In this document: positions 1 through 9,117 of the stretch, one piece after another
How positions within the stretch are numbered: the first letter of the stretch is position 1
Layout: the number at the start of each line of letters is the position of its first letter
Origin: an uncultured Lachnospiraceae bacterium
Lineage (GTDB): Bacteria > Bacillota > Clostridia > Lachnospirales > Lachnospiraceae
Assembly: GCA_947594855.1 (NCBI GenBank)
Contig: CANQEL010000001.1
Span: forward strand, 1-64,000
Reading direction: 5' to 3'
Length of the DNA: 64,000 bases
The notes under the pieces: generated by a model
Database searches by the model: none
What the model was told of the DNA's origin: nothing
Seen by the model: the letters and a program-made list of their open reading frames with translations, nothing else
Made by a program: the position numbers and the translations under genes

Positions 1-152
1 CTTTTTTCAGCAAATGATATGAAAATAACTCAAAAACAATTTCAATTTATTCTTGACATATCACCGCTGGACTAATATATACATATTTTTACACTATTAT
101 TTTATCATGAATTTATTTTAAAATAAACCTTTTATTAAATTAATATATAAAA

Positions 153-195
153 ACCCCTGATACGACATAATATTAAAATGTGCCGTATCAGGGGT
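153..195 (-). terminator. Intrinsic terminator downstream of hsp20
   Basis: 12-bp perfect stem ACCCCTGATACG...CGTATCAGGGGT; on the minus strand the 3' arm is followed by TTTTTATATATT. Confidence 0.8.
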
Positions 196-227
196 ATAAG
201 GTGTGAATCTGGTATCTTATTAATATA

Positions 228-662
228 TTATCCTTCAATAGCAATATATTTTGCTTCTTCTATCTCCGGCTTACTCTCTTTCTTCGGGATAGAAAGCTTC
301 AGAGTACCGTCTTCAAATCTGGCTTTAATATCCTCCTGGGTTACATCGTCTCCCACATAGAAGCTTCTGCTGCAGGTTCCCGAATATCTTTCTCTTCTTA
401 TATATCTTCCTTCCTTATCTTTCTTTTTCTCATCTGTATTGGTTGCTGCGGTTATAAGAAGATATCCGTCTTTAAGTTCTGCTTTTACATCCTCTTTCTT
501 AAATCCCGGCAGATTCATTGTAACTTCGTATCCGTCTGCATGCTCTGAAATATCTGTCTGCATAAGACCTGATGTGTTGTTCATTCTCCTGTAGCTGTCC
601 TTTACAGGAAATCCAAAAAAGTCATCAAAAAAGTTTTCTCCAAAAATACTAGGCATTAACAT
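228..662 (-). CDS. hsp20: Hsp20/alpha-crystallin family small heat shock protein
   Basis: 144 aa; alpha-crystallin features (MNLPGFKKEDVKAELKDGYLLITA, FEDGTLKLSIPKKE); upstream CIRCE element. Confidence 0.93.
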   Translation of the reverse strand: MLMPSIFGENFFDDFFGFPVKDSYRRMNNTSGLMQTDISEHADGYEVTMNLPGFKKEDVKAELKDGYLLITAATNTDEKKKDKEGRYIRRERYSGTCSRSFYVGDDVTQEDIKARFEDGTLKLSIPKKESKPEIEEAKYIAIEG

Positions 663-753
663 AAGTCATCTCTCCTTTCAAAACTGTTCACATTAACTTT
701 GCCAATTACCTCACAAGCTATTCGCTTGTTCTATAATTGTTATAACACTATTA

Positions 754-780
754 TTAGCACTCGTCAATAGTGAGTGCTAA
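754..780 (-). promoter_or_regulatory. CIRCE operator (HrcA binding site)
   Basis: TTAGCACTC-N9-GAGTGCTAA, exact match to the consensus, located upstream of hsp20. Confidence 0.95.
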
Positions 781-863
781 TAATTTTTGTGAAAATTCTG
801 TGAACTTTTATTTAGTTCACATTATATTTTGAACAGTTTTTTGATTTTTATTCAAATTAAGGA

Positions 864-2042
864 TTAATCCTTATGTTCCGTAAGCCATCTGACGGCGCTG
901 TGTGCCAGACATGCTGCCCCAATTGCCAGAACATCTTCGTTAAACTGAACTTTGGGATTATGTGCAGGATAGTCGCCGCGCTCATCATCATAGCCGGCAG
1001 AAAGATACATAAATGCACTTGGAACACGTTCAGCAATAAGCGCAAAATCTTCTGAAGCACTGGCAGCTATACCGGAGTAACCGGCCGCATTTGGAATTGG
1101 AAGCTCATTCATATATCCTGCTATCTCCCTGGTAAATGTACTGTCACATACCAGCGTCGGAACACTGCATACGTATTCCACTTTTGCCAGTCCGCCGTAA
1201 ACTGCAGCTGTTGCCTCTGAAACTTCTTTCAGACGGCGAACCAGTTTTTCACGCGCTTCTTTGTTATTGGTACGCATAGTTCCCTTAAGCACAGCAGTAT
1301 CCGGAATAATATTTGCCGCAGCACCTGCACTAAATTGCCCCACAGTAAGCAGACATGCGTCACTTGGATTGCTTTCCCTTGCAATAAGTTCCTGTAAAGC
1401 CAGATAAATATGCACCCCTATATTAATAGGGTCAATTGACAGATGCGGGTAAGCGCCATGACTGCCTTTGCCCTGAATACTAATCTCAAAAGTATCTACA
1501 GAAAACATCATGGTACCTGAATCATTATACAGATATGTACCTATAGGAAGCCTGCCCGGGCTGACATGATATGCAAGGGCAACATCCGGTTTCGGAGATT
1601 CCAATACACCATGCTCTATCATATTTCTGCTGCCTTCAAACGTCTCTTCCGCAGGCTGAAACATAAACTTTACAGTACCATTCAGAGACTGCTCATCCTC
1701 CTTAAGCAGCTTTGCAGCCGTAAGAAGCATTGCGGCATGGAAATCATGTCCGCAGGTATGCGCCTGTTCTCCGGTAGGACATGCAAAAGGCAGGTTACTC
1801 TCTTCAGACATAGGCAGCGCATCCATATCTGCACGAAGAAGAATTACTTTTCCTCCATGTCCAAGTATAGCGGTAACCCCTTCACCACACTCCTGAGGTT
1901 CTAAGCCATATTCTTTAAGCTTTTTCATTACATATGCTTTAGCTTTTGGCATATGAAGCCCGACCTCCGCATTCTCATGGAAATAACGGCGGTTCTCAAT
2001 TAACTCTTTGCGCAAAAGCTGTGCGCGTTCAAAATAATCCAT
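864..2042 (-). CDS. M20 family amidohydrolase/peptidase (hippurate hydrolase-like)
   Basis: 392 aa; LLRADMDALPM, TCGHDFHAAML, FQPAEE motifs. Confidence 0.92.
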   Translation of the reverse strand: MDYFERAQLLRKELIENRRYFHENAEVGLHMPKAKAYVMKKLKEYGLEPQECGEGVTAILGHGGKVILLRADMDALPMSEESNLPFACPTGEQAHTCGHDFHAAMLLTAAKLLKEDEQSLNGTVKFMFQPAEETFEGSRNMIEHGVLESPKPDVALAYHVSPGRLPIGTYLYNDSGTMMFSVDTFEISIQGKGSHGAYPHLSIDPINIGVHIYLALQELIARESNPSDACLLTVGQFSAGAAANIIPDTAVLKGTMRTNNKEAREKLVRRLKEVSEATAAVYGGLAKVEYVCSVPTLVCDSTFTREIAGYMNELPIPNAAGYSGIAASASEDFALIAERVPSAFMYLSAGYDDERGDYPAHNPKVQFNEDVLAIGAACLAHSAVRWLTEHKD

Positions 2043-2068
2043 ATTTTCTCCCCCGCTTTTTTATATTA

Positions 2069-2611
2069 TTAATACATATTTATCCTGCTAAAAATCAGAA
2101 CGACTACGTCTAACACAGCCTCAACAATCAGTGAAATACCTACAAACATCCAAAGCGCAAGCGTTGATACGAATGGATTTGACAGAATCACGCATGAACA
2201 GACAACAGAAACTAACGCACTAAGCGCCGGCAGAAACCACCTTCCTATTTTCAGTCGCAGCGCGTCTACTGTCCACTGTACTTTGCACAATCCCGCAAAC
2301 AGAATAACTATTCCATAAAGTATCGTAACCAGAGGGAACGCGGCAATCAGCAATTTGGGCTGAGACATACAAAAAATACCTGCAATCATCATTGCCAGAC
2401 CTTTTACAAGCATCCCACTAAGTGCAGCTTCCTCGGCACTTGTACGAAAATATCCAATAATACATATCAGACCTGCTGCTGCCATGGCTATGCCAAAGGC
2501 GATAATAATAGCCGATGTAAATCCAACCGGATTTACTAAAAGCAGAATTCCAATAAACGCCTCAAATAAACAGAGTAAAATAACATTTGCATTGTTTTTT
2601 AAAAATTTCAT
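2069..2611 (-). CDS. DUF308 (HdeD-like) membrane protein
   Basis: 180 aa, about six hydrophobic segments typical of HdeD/DUF308; 4-bp ATGA-type overlap with the upstream ORF. Confidence 0.7.
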   Translation of the reverse strand: MKFLKNNANVILLCLFEAFIGILLLVNPVGFTSAIIIAFGIAMAAAGLICIIGYFRTSAEEAALSGMLVKGLAMMIAGIFCMSQPKLLIAAFPLVTILYGIVILFAGLCKVQWTVDALRLKIGRWFLPALSALVSVVCSCVILSNPFVSTLALWMFVGISLIVEAVLDVVVLIFSRINMY

Positions 2612-4137
2612 TGATAATTCCTCCTCTTTTTTAATCTTACTGCCATATATGGTCTTCCCGGCAGATTAATTTTGAATTTACCTTTAAAAGTTCCTGCTTT
2701 TTCTACCGTCATATTCCACGTATCAATAACCTCCGCTTCATATTCGGTTTCATCATCTATATGAAATATTTTACACGAAGGCTGCATAAAACTGTAATAA
2801 TATATAAAATAAGTTTTATTTTCTCTTTCTTTATCATCCTGCGGAACAGCCGTTACTCCCATATAATCCATTTTAGCATCGGAAGTAAGTCCAAGCCCCG
2901 GCGTCTCGCACATGATTTTATGCAGGAATTTTACACGTTTCCAACTTTCACCATGAAATTTCCCTCCATGCGACCACCACAGAACATTGTCTTTATTCAT
3001 ATAAGTCTCGCCATGTCCCGGATATCCGCCGCGCATTGCACATTCCCAGAAACGCCTCACCATCTCTTCGGCAGTTATATTGCCCCAGAAGTGGGGAATA
3101 TCCCCTTCATATGCCATTTCATCTATAACCACGGGTTTTTTATATTTTCCTCGCCACTCATTGGTACATTCTGCAGTTTTATATATATCCTGTCTCTGTA
3201 TTGAACAATGCGTAACCCATGGGCGCGTATAATCATAAAACGGTATACAGTTATGTATTGAACGCAGATGCCCATAAGGGTCTTTCGTGCATATTATCTG
3301 CGCATATCTTTCCCAGTCGTCTATAGTCTTATCAAGTATATCATATTCATTAGCAAGCGACCACCATACATTATGGTAAGCTGCAAATCTCGCTACGATA
3401 TAATTTATATACAGGTCATCCTCATACGCACTCATTTTTGAAAATCCCCATCTGTCATACGGATGCATAATAATGAGGTCAGCTTCTATTCCGATATCTC
3501 CAAGCTTTTTAATACAATTTTCGATATGTCTGAAATGCCCGGGATTAAATCTTGTAAAATCCCACTCATTATTCTCCTTTGGATTATCCGTATATCCCCA
3601 GAAATTATCCTCTGTAAGCACTGAATTATCCATAGGCGTACCTTCATACGGATATGACCGCGGCTCATTAAAATTGTAATCATAATGTTTTGGGAAAATA
3701 CAGAAACGTATTTTGTTAAATCCTGATTCGGAAAGACTTTCTAAAGTTTCTTTAATCCTGTCATCACTTTGAAGCTCCCACACATAACACGTTGTACCTA
3801 CCGAATAATACGGGGTACTATCCGCATATGTGAAATGATATGTATTAGAAACCTTAACCGGACCATGATTGCCACTCTTTGCAGGAAACACTTCAAATTC
3901 TCCCGTAACAGTACCGGCATCTGAATAGTTTCCGGTTATGAAATATCTGTATACGCCTTCATATGATGGCATAAACCTTACTTTATATATACCGTCGCCA
4001 TCATAAAATCCTTCAGTCTCTATCTCCTCTTGTTCACCTTTAAACACACCCCGGATAGTATAATCCGTAAACGGATTACCTGCTGTATTGCCGCTAAGCG
4101 CAATTTCAAAAATATCCCATTTAAAAACTTTATCCAT
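2608..4137 (-). CDS. DUF5060/DUF4038-like glycoside hydrolase (apiosidase-like TIM barrel)
   Basis: N-terminal DUF5060-like beta domain (FEIALSGNTAGNPFTDYTIRGVFKGE), then a TIM-barrel-like region (WWSLANEYD, VIDEMAYEG). Start set at MDKVFK, internal to the longest ORF. Confidence 0.8.
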   Translation of the reverse strand: MDKVFKWDIFEIALSGNTAGNPFTDYTIRGVFKGEQEEIETEGFYDGDGIYKVRFMPSYEGVYRYFITGNYSDAGTVTGEFEVFPAKSGNHGPVKVSNTYHFTYADSTPYYSVGTTCYVWELQSDDRIKETLESLSESGFNKIRFCIFPKHYDYNFNEPRSYPYEGTPMDNSVLTEDNFWGYTDNPKENNEWDFTRFNPGHFRHIENCIKKLGDIGIEADLIIMHPYDRWGFSKMSAYEDDLYINYIVARFAAYHNVWWSLANEYDILDKTIDDWERYAQIICTKDPYGHLRSIHNCIPFYDYTRPWVTHCSIQRQDIYKTAECTNEWRGKYKKPVVIDEMAYEGDIPHFWGNITAEEMVRRFWECAMRGGYPGHGETYMNKDNVLWWSHGGKFHGESWKRVKFLHKIMCETPGLGLTSDAKMDYMGVTAVPQDDKERENKTYFIYYYSFMQPSCKIFHIDDETEYEAEVIDTWNMTVEKAGTFKGKFKINLPGRPYMAVRLKKRRNYQ

Positions 4138-4239
4138 ATTTTTCCGCCTTTTATTATATATACTATTGTTAAAATAATTTAACAGCAAATAGTATATCAG
4201 TCAAGCTTGAAAGTCCAAAACAAAGTTTTTGAATTACAC

Positions 4240-4268
4240 TTGACTTTTAGAAAAATAATGTGTATTAT
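4240..4268 (+). promoter_or_regulatory. Promoter of putative antitoxin RNA, copy 1
   Basis: TTGACT-17 nt-TATTAT. Confidence 0.75.
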
Positions 4269-4274
4269 TTATTT

Positions 4275-4370
4275 AGATAAAGGTGCTACCGTATAGACGG
4301 TTAGCCCGGTTTTAAATGCTAAAATAGCCGCATAGTTTTCCGGACTGGGCGGCTATTTCTGTGTCTTTCC
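4275..4370 (+). ncRNA. Putative antisense antitoxin RNA, copy 1 (ends approximate)
   Basis: Downstream of a consensus-like promoter; ends at hairpin AAATAGCCGC...GCGGCTATTT (4322-4358), which overlaps the 3' end of the opposing small ORF. Confidence 0.55.
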
Positions 4371-4454
4371 ATGATGAAATCCTATCGTATATCCTATTCC
4401 AAAGCATGTACTGCAAAGAGCCAGTACTGCCATCATATTTTCTATAGTCAGCAT
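4353..4454 (-). CDS. Putative 33-aa holin-like/type I toxin peptide, copy 1
   Basis: Translates as MLTIENMMAVLALCSTCFGIGYTIGFHHGKTQK; RBS AAGGGGGG upstream; single hydrophobic helix with basic tail; copy 2 differs conservatively. Confidence 0.8.
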   Translation of the reverse strand: MLTIENMMAVLALCSTCFGIGYTIGFHHGKTQK

Positions 4455-4565
4455 AACACACGCCCCCCTTTTCTTTAGATTCCCTTTCGGGTTTCTATGT
4501 AATCAGAGAATATTAATTTCTCCGCAGAGGGCTAACCGCCTACCATCTTAGTAGCACCTGTATTT

Positions 4566-4594
4566 ATTGTATCACAATATGTTGGGTATTACAA
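4566..4594 (-). promoter_or_regulatory. Promoter of toxin mRNA, copy 1
   Basis: Minus strand TTGTAA-17 nt-TACAAT. Confidence 0.7.
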
Positions 4595-4614
4595 TATTTA
4601 TTTTTGAATTACAC

Positions 4615-4643
4615 TTGACTTTCAGAAAAATAATGTGTATTAT
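4615..4643 (+). promoter_or_regulatory. Promoter of putative antitoxin RNA, copy 2
   Basis: TTGACT-17 nt-TATTAT, same layout as copy 1. Confidence 0.75.
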
Positions 4644-4649
4644 TTATTT

Positions 4650-4745
4650 AAATAAAGGTGCTACCGTATAGACGATTAGCCCGAAAGTATACTTAAAAAT
4701 AGCCGCATAGTTTTCCGGACTGGGCGGCTATTTCTGTGTCTTTCC
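4650..4745 (+). ncRNA. Putative antisense antitoxin RNA, copy 2 (ends approximate)
   Basis: Same arrangement as copy 1; hairpin AATAGCCGC...GCGGCTATT. Confidence 0.55.
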
Positions 4746-4829
4746 ATGATGAAATCCTATCGTGTATCCTATTCCGAAGCATGTACCGCAAAGAGCCAGT
4801 ACTGCTATCAGATTTTCTATAGTCAGCAT
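4728..4829 (-). CDS. Putative 33-aa holin-like/type I toxin peptide, copy 2
   Basis: Translates as MLTIENLIAVLALCGTCFGIGYTIGFHHGKTQK; three conservative changes from copy 1 plus synonymous changes. Confidence 0.8.
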   Translation of the reverse strand: MLTIENLIAVLALCGTCFGIGYTIGFHHGKTQK

Positions 4830-4939
4830 AACACACGCCCCCTTTTCTTTAGATTCCCTTTCGGGTTTCTATGTAATCAGAGAATATTAATTTCTCCGCA
4901 GAGGGCTAACCGCCTGCCATCTTAGTAGCACCTGTATTT

Positions 4940-4968
4940 ATTATATTACAATATGTGAGGTATTACAA
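4940..4968 (-). promoter_or_regulatory. Promoter of toxin mRNA, copy 2
   Basis: Minus strand TTGTAA-17 nt-TATAAT. Confidence 0.75.
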
Positions 4969-5096
4969 TATTTATTTTTGAATTACACTTGACAAATATC
5001 ATAAATCTCATATATTATTATATATGGACAAAGATGTTTCAGCCGAAATATTTTGTCTTTTTTTATTACATAAATAAATAGAAAAGAGGACTATAT

Positions 5097-5801
5097 ATGA
5101 AACCATTAATCGGATTATTGCCACTAATAGATTATCAGAAAAAAAGCTACTGGATGCTTCCAGGATATATGCAGGGAATAGAAGCCGCAGGCGGTATTCC
5201 GGTAATGCTTCCCCTTACAGACTGTACTGAAGATATTAATATACTTACAAGCATGTGTGATGGATTTTTGTTCACTGGAGGACAGGATGTTTCTCCTGAA
5301 ATATATAATGAGAAAAAACTTGAAAGATGCGGTGAATGTTCGCATGAACGTGATAAAATGGAACTTATGCTCCTTAACGAACTTCTCACTATTAACAAAC
5401 CAGTTTTCGGAATATGCCGCGGCATACAGTTTATCAATGCAGCTCTTGGCGGTACGCTTTATCAGGATATTTCTTCACAGACTGATTCGGATATTAATCA
5501 TCATCAGGAGCCCCCTTACGATATCCCAGTGCATAAGGTAATTTTGGAAGAAGAATCTCCTATCCATAATTTATTGAAAAAAGATATTTTATCCGTCAAC
5601 AGTTATCATCATCAGGCAATTAAAAATCTTGCCCCACCTTTAAAGATAATGGCAACAGCTACAGACGGTATCATCGAAGGAGTGTATCTGCCTGACAAAA
5701 AATTTTTCCAGGCTATACAGTGGCATCCTGAATTATCTTATAAAACTGATGAAGATTCTGCAAAAATATTTACAGAATTTGTAAAAGCCTGCATTGCCTG
5801 A
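5097..5801 (+). CDS. Gamma-glutamyl-gamma-aminobutyrate hydrolase family protein (class I glutamine amidotransferase-like, peptidase C26)
   Basis: 234 aa; FTGGQDVSPEIY, FGICRGIQFINAALGGTLYQD, VNSYHHQAI, IQWHPE. Confidence 0.9.
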   Translation: MKPLIGLLPLIDYQKKSYWMLPGYMQGIEAAGGIPVMLPLTDCTEDINILTSMCDGFLFTGGQDVSPEIYNEKKLERCGECSHERDKMELMLLNELLTINKPVFGICRGIQFINAALGGTLYQDISSQTDSDINHHQEPPYDIPVHKVILEEESPIHNLLKKDILSVNSYHHQAIKNLAPPLKIMATATDGIIEGVYLPDKKFFQAIQWHPELSYKTDEDSAKIFTEFVKACIA

Positions 5802-5821
5802 AATATTCAAGATATCAAAAG

Positions 5822-5883
5822 TTTTTTTGAATTACACTTGATTTTTAAAAAAATATCATGATGAAATCCTATCGTATGTCCTG
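5822..5883. pseudogene. Decayed third copy of the toxin-antitoxin repeat
   Basis: TTTTTTTGAATTACACTTGATTTTT fused directly to ATCATGATGAAATCCTATCGTATGTCCTG, the toxin C-terminal coding segment (GHTIGFHH on the minus strand), with the intervening part missing. Confidence 0.75.
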
Positions 5884-5909
5884 TTTAATATCGCTCCCAA
5901 TCTCTCCAA

Positions 5910-6668
5910 TTACATATTCCAAATTGCAATAGCCGAATAATTGTCCATATTTTTTTCTTTTCCATTATCTGCTACTTCTTTTTCCATCCTGTCAAGCCAA
6001 TCTTTAACATTTTTAGAAACATTAAGCAATTCGCACATCCTGTCCTCATTTATTAATTCCCAGAATCCATCTGAACACAATAAAAACGCCTGATACTCCG
6101 ATATATTTAATGGTCCTTCAATTGAACTCATGCCTATTTTATCAACATCTCCCAATGCATTTAAAAGCTTATTCCTGTCGGGATGATTTCTTATTTCTGA
6201 CTCTGATATTTTCCCGGCACGAAAAAGCATTTCTACAACACTGTGATCATGCGTTCTGAAACTGACAGACGAATTACTGAATGTATATACCCTTGAATCT
6301 CCTATATGTCCTATATATGCATATTCTTTATCCATTATAAGTACTGCCGCCGTTGTCTTTAATGTATTTGGACAATTCATGCTTTTTTGCATGCATATAA
6401 GTTCTGACTGCGCATTATTAAAAAATTCTTCAATCAAAGAACTATTTAATATGTTATTATTTGACATAAGATAATCTTCTGGTATTCTTTCAAATAATTC
6501 AGTTATTTTTGACGAAGCCAAATCACCAAAGCCGTGTCCTCCCAGTCCATCACACACTATGAAACCATAACAGGTTTCATCAGAAAAAAAACCTATGGAA
6601 TCTTCATTTACGCCACGACTGCCTTTATCCGTCAGATATGCATACTTAATCATAATAACACCACTCAA
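5910..6668 (-). CDS. PP2C-family Ser/Thr phosphatase
   Basis: DKGSRGVNEDSIGFF, VCDGLGGHGFGD, GHIGDSRVY, LLCSDGFWE. Confidence 0.93.
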   Translation of the reverse strand: MSGVIMIKYAYLTDKGSRGVNEDSIGFFSDETCYGFIVCDGLGGHGFGDLASSKITELFERIPEDYLMSNNNILNSSLIEEFFNNAQSELICMQKSMNCPNTLKTTAAVLIMDKEYAYIGHIGDSRVYTFSNSSVSFRTHDHSVVEMLFRAGKISESEIRNHPDRNKLLNALGDVDKIGMSSIEGPLNISEYQAFLLCSDGFWELINEDRMCELLNVSKNVKDWLDRMEKEVADNGKEKNMDNYSAIAIWNM

Positions 6669-6682
6669 AATAAAATTTTTTA

Positions 6683-7564
6683 TTATCTTTTGTCATAATC
6701 TACACGTTTTAAAAATAATATTCCGATGAATCCATAGGCTGCACTATACAGAATCAACACAAGCCATGACATTGCAATATGCTGAATTGATGAATCATAT
6801 TCCATTTCATATTCCTGCTCTAATCCCAGTTCTTTCCAACTGCTTATATTTTCATCTGACTCAAAAGCCTCGTTAAATTTTTCTATAGTATCTTTTGTCG
6901 GAATCTCGTTAATATCCGCTGAACTTAATATCGCAGTCTGTCCCCATTTACTTATAGTAAGCTGCTTCAATGCTTTTGCCCCTCCGGAAAGCGGGAACAT
7001 CATGCCTGCCATAACAAGCTGTATTATAAGCACAAAAGGCATTACCGTCATTGCCGCATTTTCTGTCTTTACAATACATGACACCATGATTCCCAGTGCA
7101 TCTGAACAAAATATAACCAAAACAAATGATATAAAAAACTCAAAACCAACCCAGCCAAATACAACCCCATGATTTGGGAAATCCCTGAAAATATCAAATA
7201 CAACAGTAAGGATAACTGCCTCACATACGCATAACACAAACTCATATATCATATGCGCAATAATATAAGAGGAAATATGAAGTCCCGTTCTGTGTTCTCT
7301 TTTAATAATATCCCTTTCTCTGCATACAGATTGTATCGAATTAAACAATCCGACCCAGATACATCCGCAAATCATTGCAAATACTCCTGTCTTGGTGCTT
7401 TCATTTACCGAAAACGTATTATCACCAATGACCCATGCAAGTATCGTTGATATTATCAATGTACTTACAAGCGATTTCCATCCTTTCTCATTTATAAAAA
7501 CCCTGAAACATTTACCAACATATATTTTTATCTGTCCTATTCTTCCAATACGTGATTCTTTCAT
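6683..7564 (-). CDS. ABC-2 type transporter permease
   Basis: 293 aa, about six TM segments, immediately downstream of the FHA-ABC ATPase. Confidence 0.8.
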   Translation of the reverse strand: MKESRIGRIGQIKIYVGKCFRVFINEKGWKSLVSTLIISTILAWVIGDNTFSVNESTKTGVFAMICGCIWVGLFNSIQSVCRERDIIKREHRTGLHISSYIIAHMIYEFVLCVCEAVILTVVFDIFRDFPNHGVVFGWVGFEFFISFVLVIFCSDALGIMVSCIVKTENAAMTVMPFVLIIQLVMAGMMFPLSGGAKALKQLTISKWGQTAILSSADINEIPTKDTIEKFNEAFESDENISSWKELGLEQEYEMEYDSSIQHIAMSWLVLILYSAAYGFIGILFLKRVDYDKR

Positions 7565-7566
7565 TT

Positions 7567-9117
7567 TTATTCTCCAATATTTATAGAATTATATTTGTCT
7601 ATATAATAATCTGATAAACCCTCTCCATTTTCATCTTTGCGGTTTATCCTCTTAACAATCCCTGAAAAAGATGAAACTTCAAAAAACTTAAATGCGTCAT
7701 TAACAGTTCCGTAAAAAGCCAGATGTCCGCTATTATCCAAACTGCTTTTAGCCAATACTATTACTTTATCAAATAAGTCTGCTGCACGTTCCGGACTGTG
7801 CGTAATAACCATAACGATTTTACCCATGTCCGCAATTCCTCTTAAATTTTCCATTAGGCCCCGTCCCATAATGTCATCAAGTCCGGAATCTGGTTCATCA
7901 AGGAAAAATAAACTGGGATTTGCTATAAATTCAACTGCAATACTAAGTCTTTTTCGCTGTCCGCCGCTGAGTTTTGAAACAAGCGAATCCCTTTCCCTCG
8001 ATAGTCCAAATTCATTCAGTATATTATCGATTCTTTCTTCACGTTTTTCATCTTTTATCCGTTTTGGCAATTTCATCTTTGCAGCATTCGACAGTGTATC
8101 GTAAACCGTATCACTGTTACGGAGAAGGTCCTGCTGTGGGACAAACCCTATCTCATACTTCATCTGTTCATATTCTTCATAAATGTCGGTATCACGATAT
8201 GTGATTTTCCCATCCGCCTTTTCATATCCCATTACCGCATTGATAAAAGTAGTTTTTCCTGCGCCGGACCCTCCAAGGATAAGAACCATTTCTCCATTAT
8301 TTACAGTCATTCTAATATCCTGCAGAAGCAGCATTTTTTTAAATCTCTGAACAACGCTGCGTTCAACTATATTTATACTAAGCTGCCCGCCTGAAACCTG
8401 GCTTGAAACAGCTTTTTTGCAAACCGCAGGCGCATCGGAAACCATACAGCCGCCTGAACAAATAAGTTTGTCGCCAAGAAATATAAAATATACATCTGCA
8501 ATCCTTATCACATCAAATATGGACAAATAACGCGGACTTGTTATCTTTTTCCCATTTAAAAATACTCCATTTGTACTTTTATGGTCTATAACAGCCCATC
8601 CGCTGCCTGAAAGAAAAAACGAAACATGTTTTTGCGAAATAAATTCATTATCAATTGCCACACCTGAAGTAACCGTTCTGCCAATGACGAGTTCTGCCAT
8701 ATTATCTGAAAGCGCGATACTATGCCAGTTAAATGTTAATTTACTTTTGGTAAACAGGGCTATCGTTTTATCCCGCCCTACAACTTCCGACTGCCTGACC
8801 TCAAAAGAAATAATATCTCCATCGCTTAGCTGTACTGCCTGTTCATTTGTTTTCCCATATAACTTACCATTTACATATGTACCATTTGTACTCCCAAGGT
8901 CCCTGTATAAATAACGGTCTTCTGACAGAACAATTTCTCCGTGTCTTCTTGATACTATAGGAGAATTAATCATAATGTCACATTGGCTCTGCTCCGAATA
9001 TCTTCCGATAACCGTAATATATTTTAGAGCATACGAACCTGCAAGTCCGTCTCTGTTAAACAAATGCAATACAGCTTCACCATCAGAATCAGGTGAATAC
9101 AATACCGTCTTATCCAT
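7567..9117 (-). CDS. FHA-FHA-ABC ATPase fusion (ABCG-like)
   Basis: Two FHA signatures (SRRHGEI...DLGSTNGTYVNG; SQKHVSF...DHKSTNGVFLNG), Walker A GGSGAGKTT, LSGGQRKRLSIA, FLDEPDSGLD. Start at MDKTVLY with RBS GGAGGAAAATA. Confidence 0.93.
   Translation of the reverse strand: MDKTVLYSPDSDGEAVLHLFNRDGLAGSYALKYITVIGRYSEQSQCDIMINSPIVSRRHGEIVLSEDRYLYRDLGSTNGTYVNGKLYGKTNEQAVQLSDGDIISFEVRQSEVVGRDKTIALFTKSKLTFNWHSIALSDNMAELVIGRTVTSGVAIDNEFISQKHVSFFLSGSGWAVIDHKSTNGVFLNGKKITSPRYLSIFDVIRIADVYFIFLGDKLICSGGCMVSDAPAVCKKAVSSQVSGGQLSINIVERSVVQRFKKMLLLQDIRMTVNNGEMVLILGGSGAGKTTFINAVMGYEKADGKITYRDTDIYEEYEQMKYEIGFVPQQDLLRNSDTVYDTLSNAAKMKLPKRIKDEKREERIDNILNEFGLSRERDSLVSKLSGGQRKRLSIAVEFIANPSLFFLDEPDSGLDDIMGRGLMENLRGIADMGKIVMVITHSPERAADLFDKVIVLAKSSLDNSGHLAFYGTVNDAFKFFEVSSFSGIVKRINRKDENGEGLSDYYIDKYNSINIGE

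Larger units (their letters stand above)
4228..4977. repeat. Two tandem copies (period about 375 bp) of a putative type I toxin-antitoxin unit
   Basis: TTTTTGAATTACACTTGAC... unit starts near 4228 and 4603, with a further unit start at 4975; near-identical promoters, hairpin, ORF and 5' UTR in each copy. Confidence 0.9.

Noticed and set aside
4228-4977. Tandem repeats considered as CRISPR or riboswitch
   Set aside because: Period about 375 bp with internal ORFs and paired facing promoters; not spacer-repeat structure, and no recognisable aptamer class.
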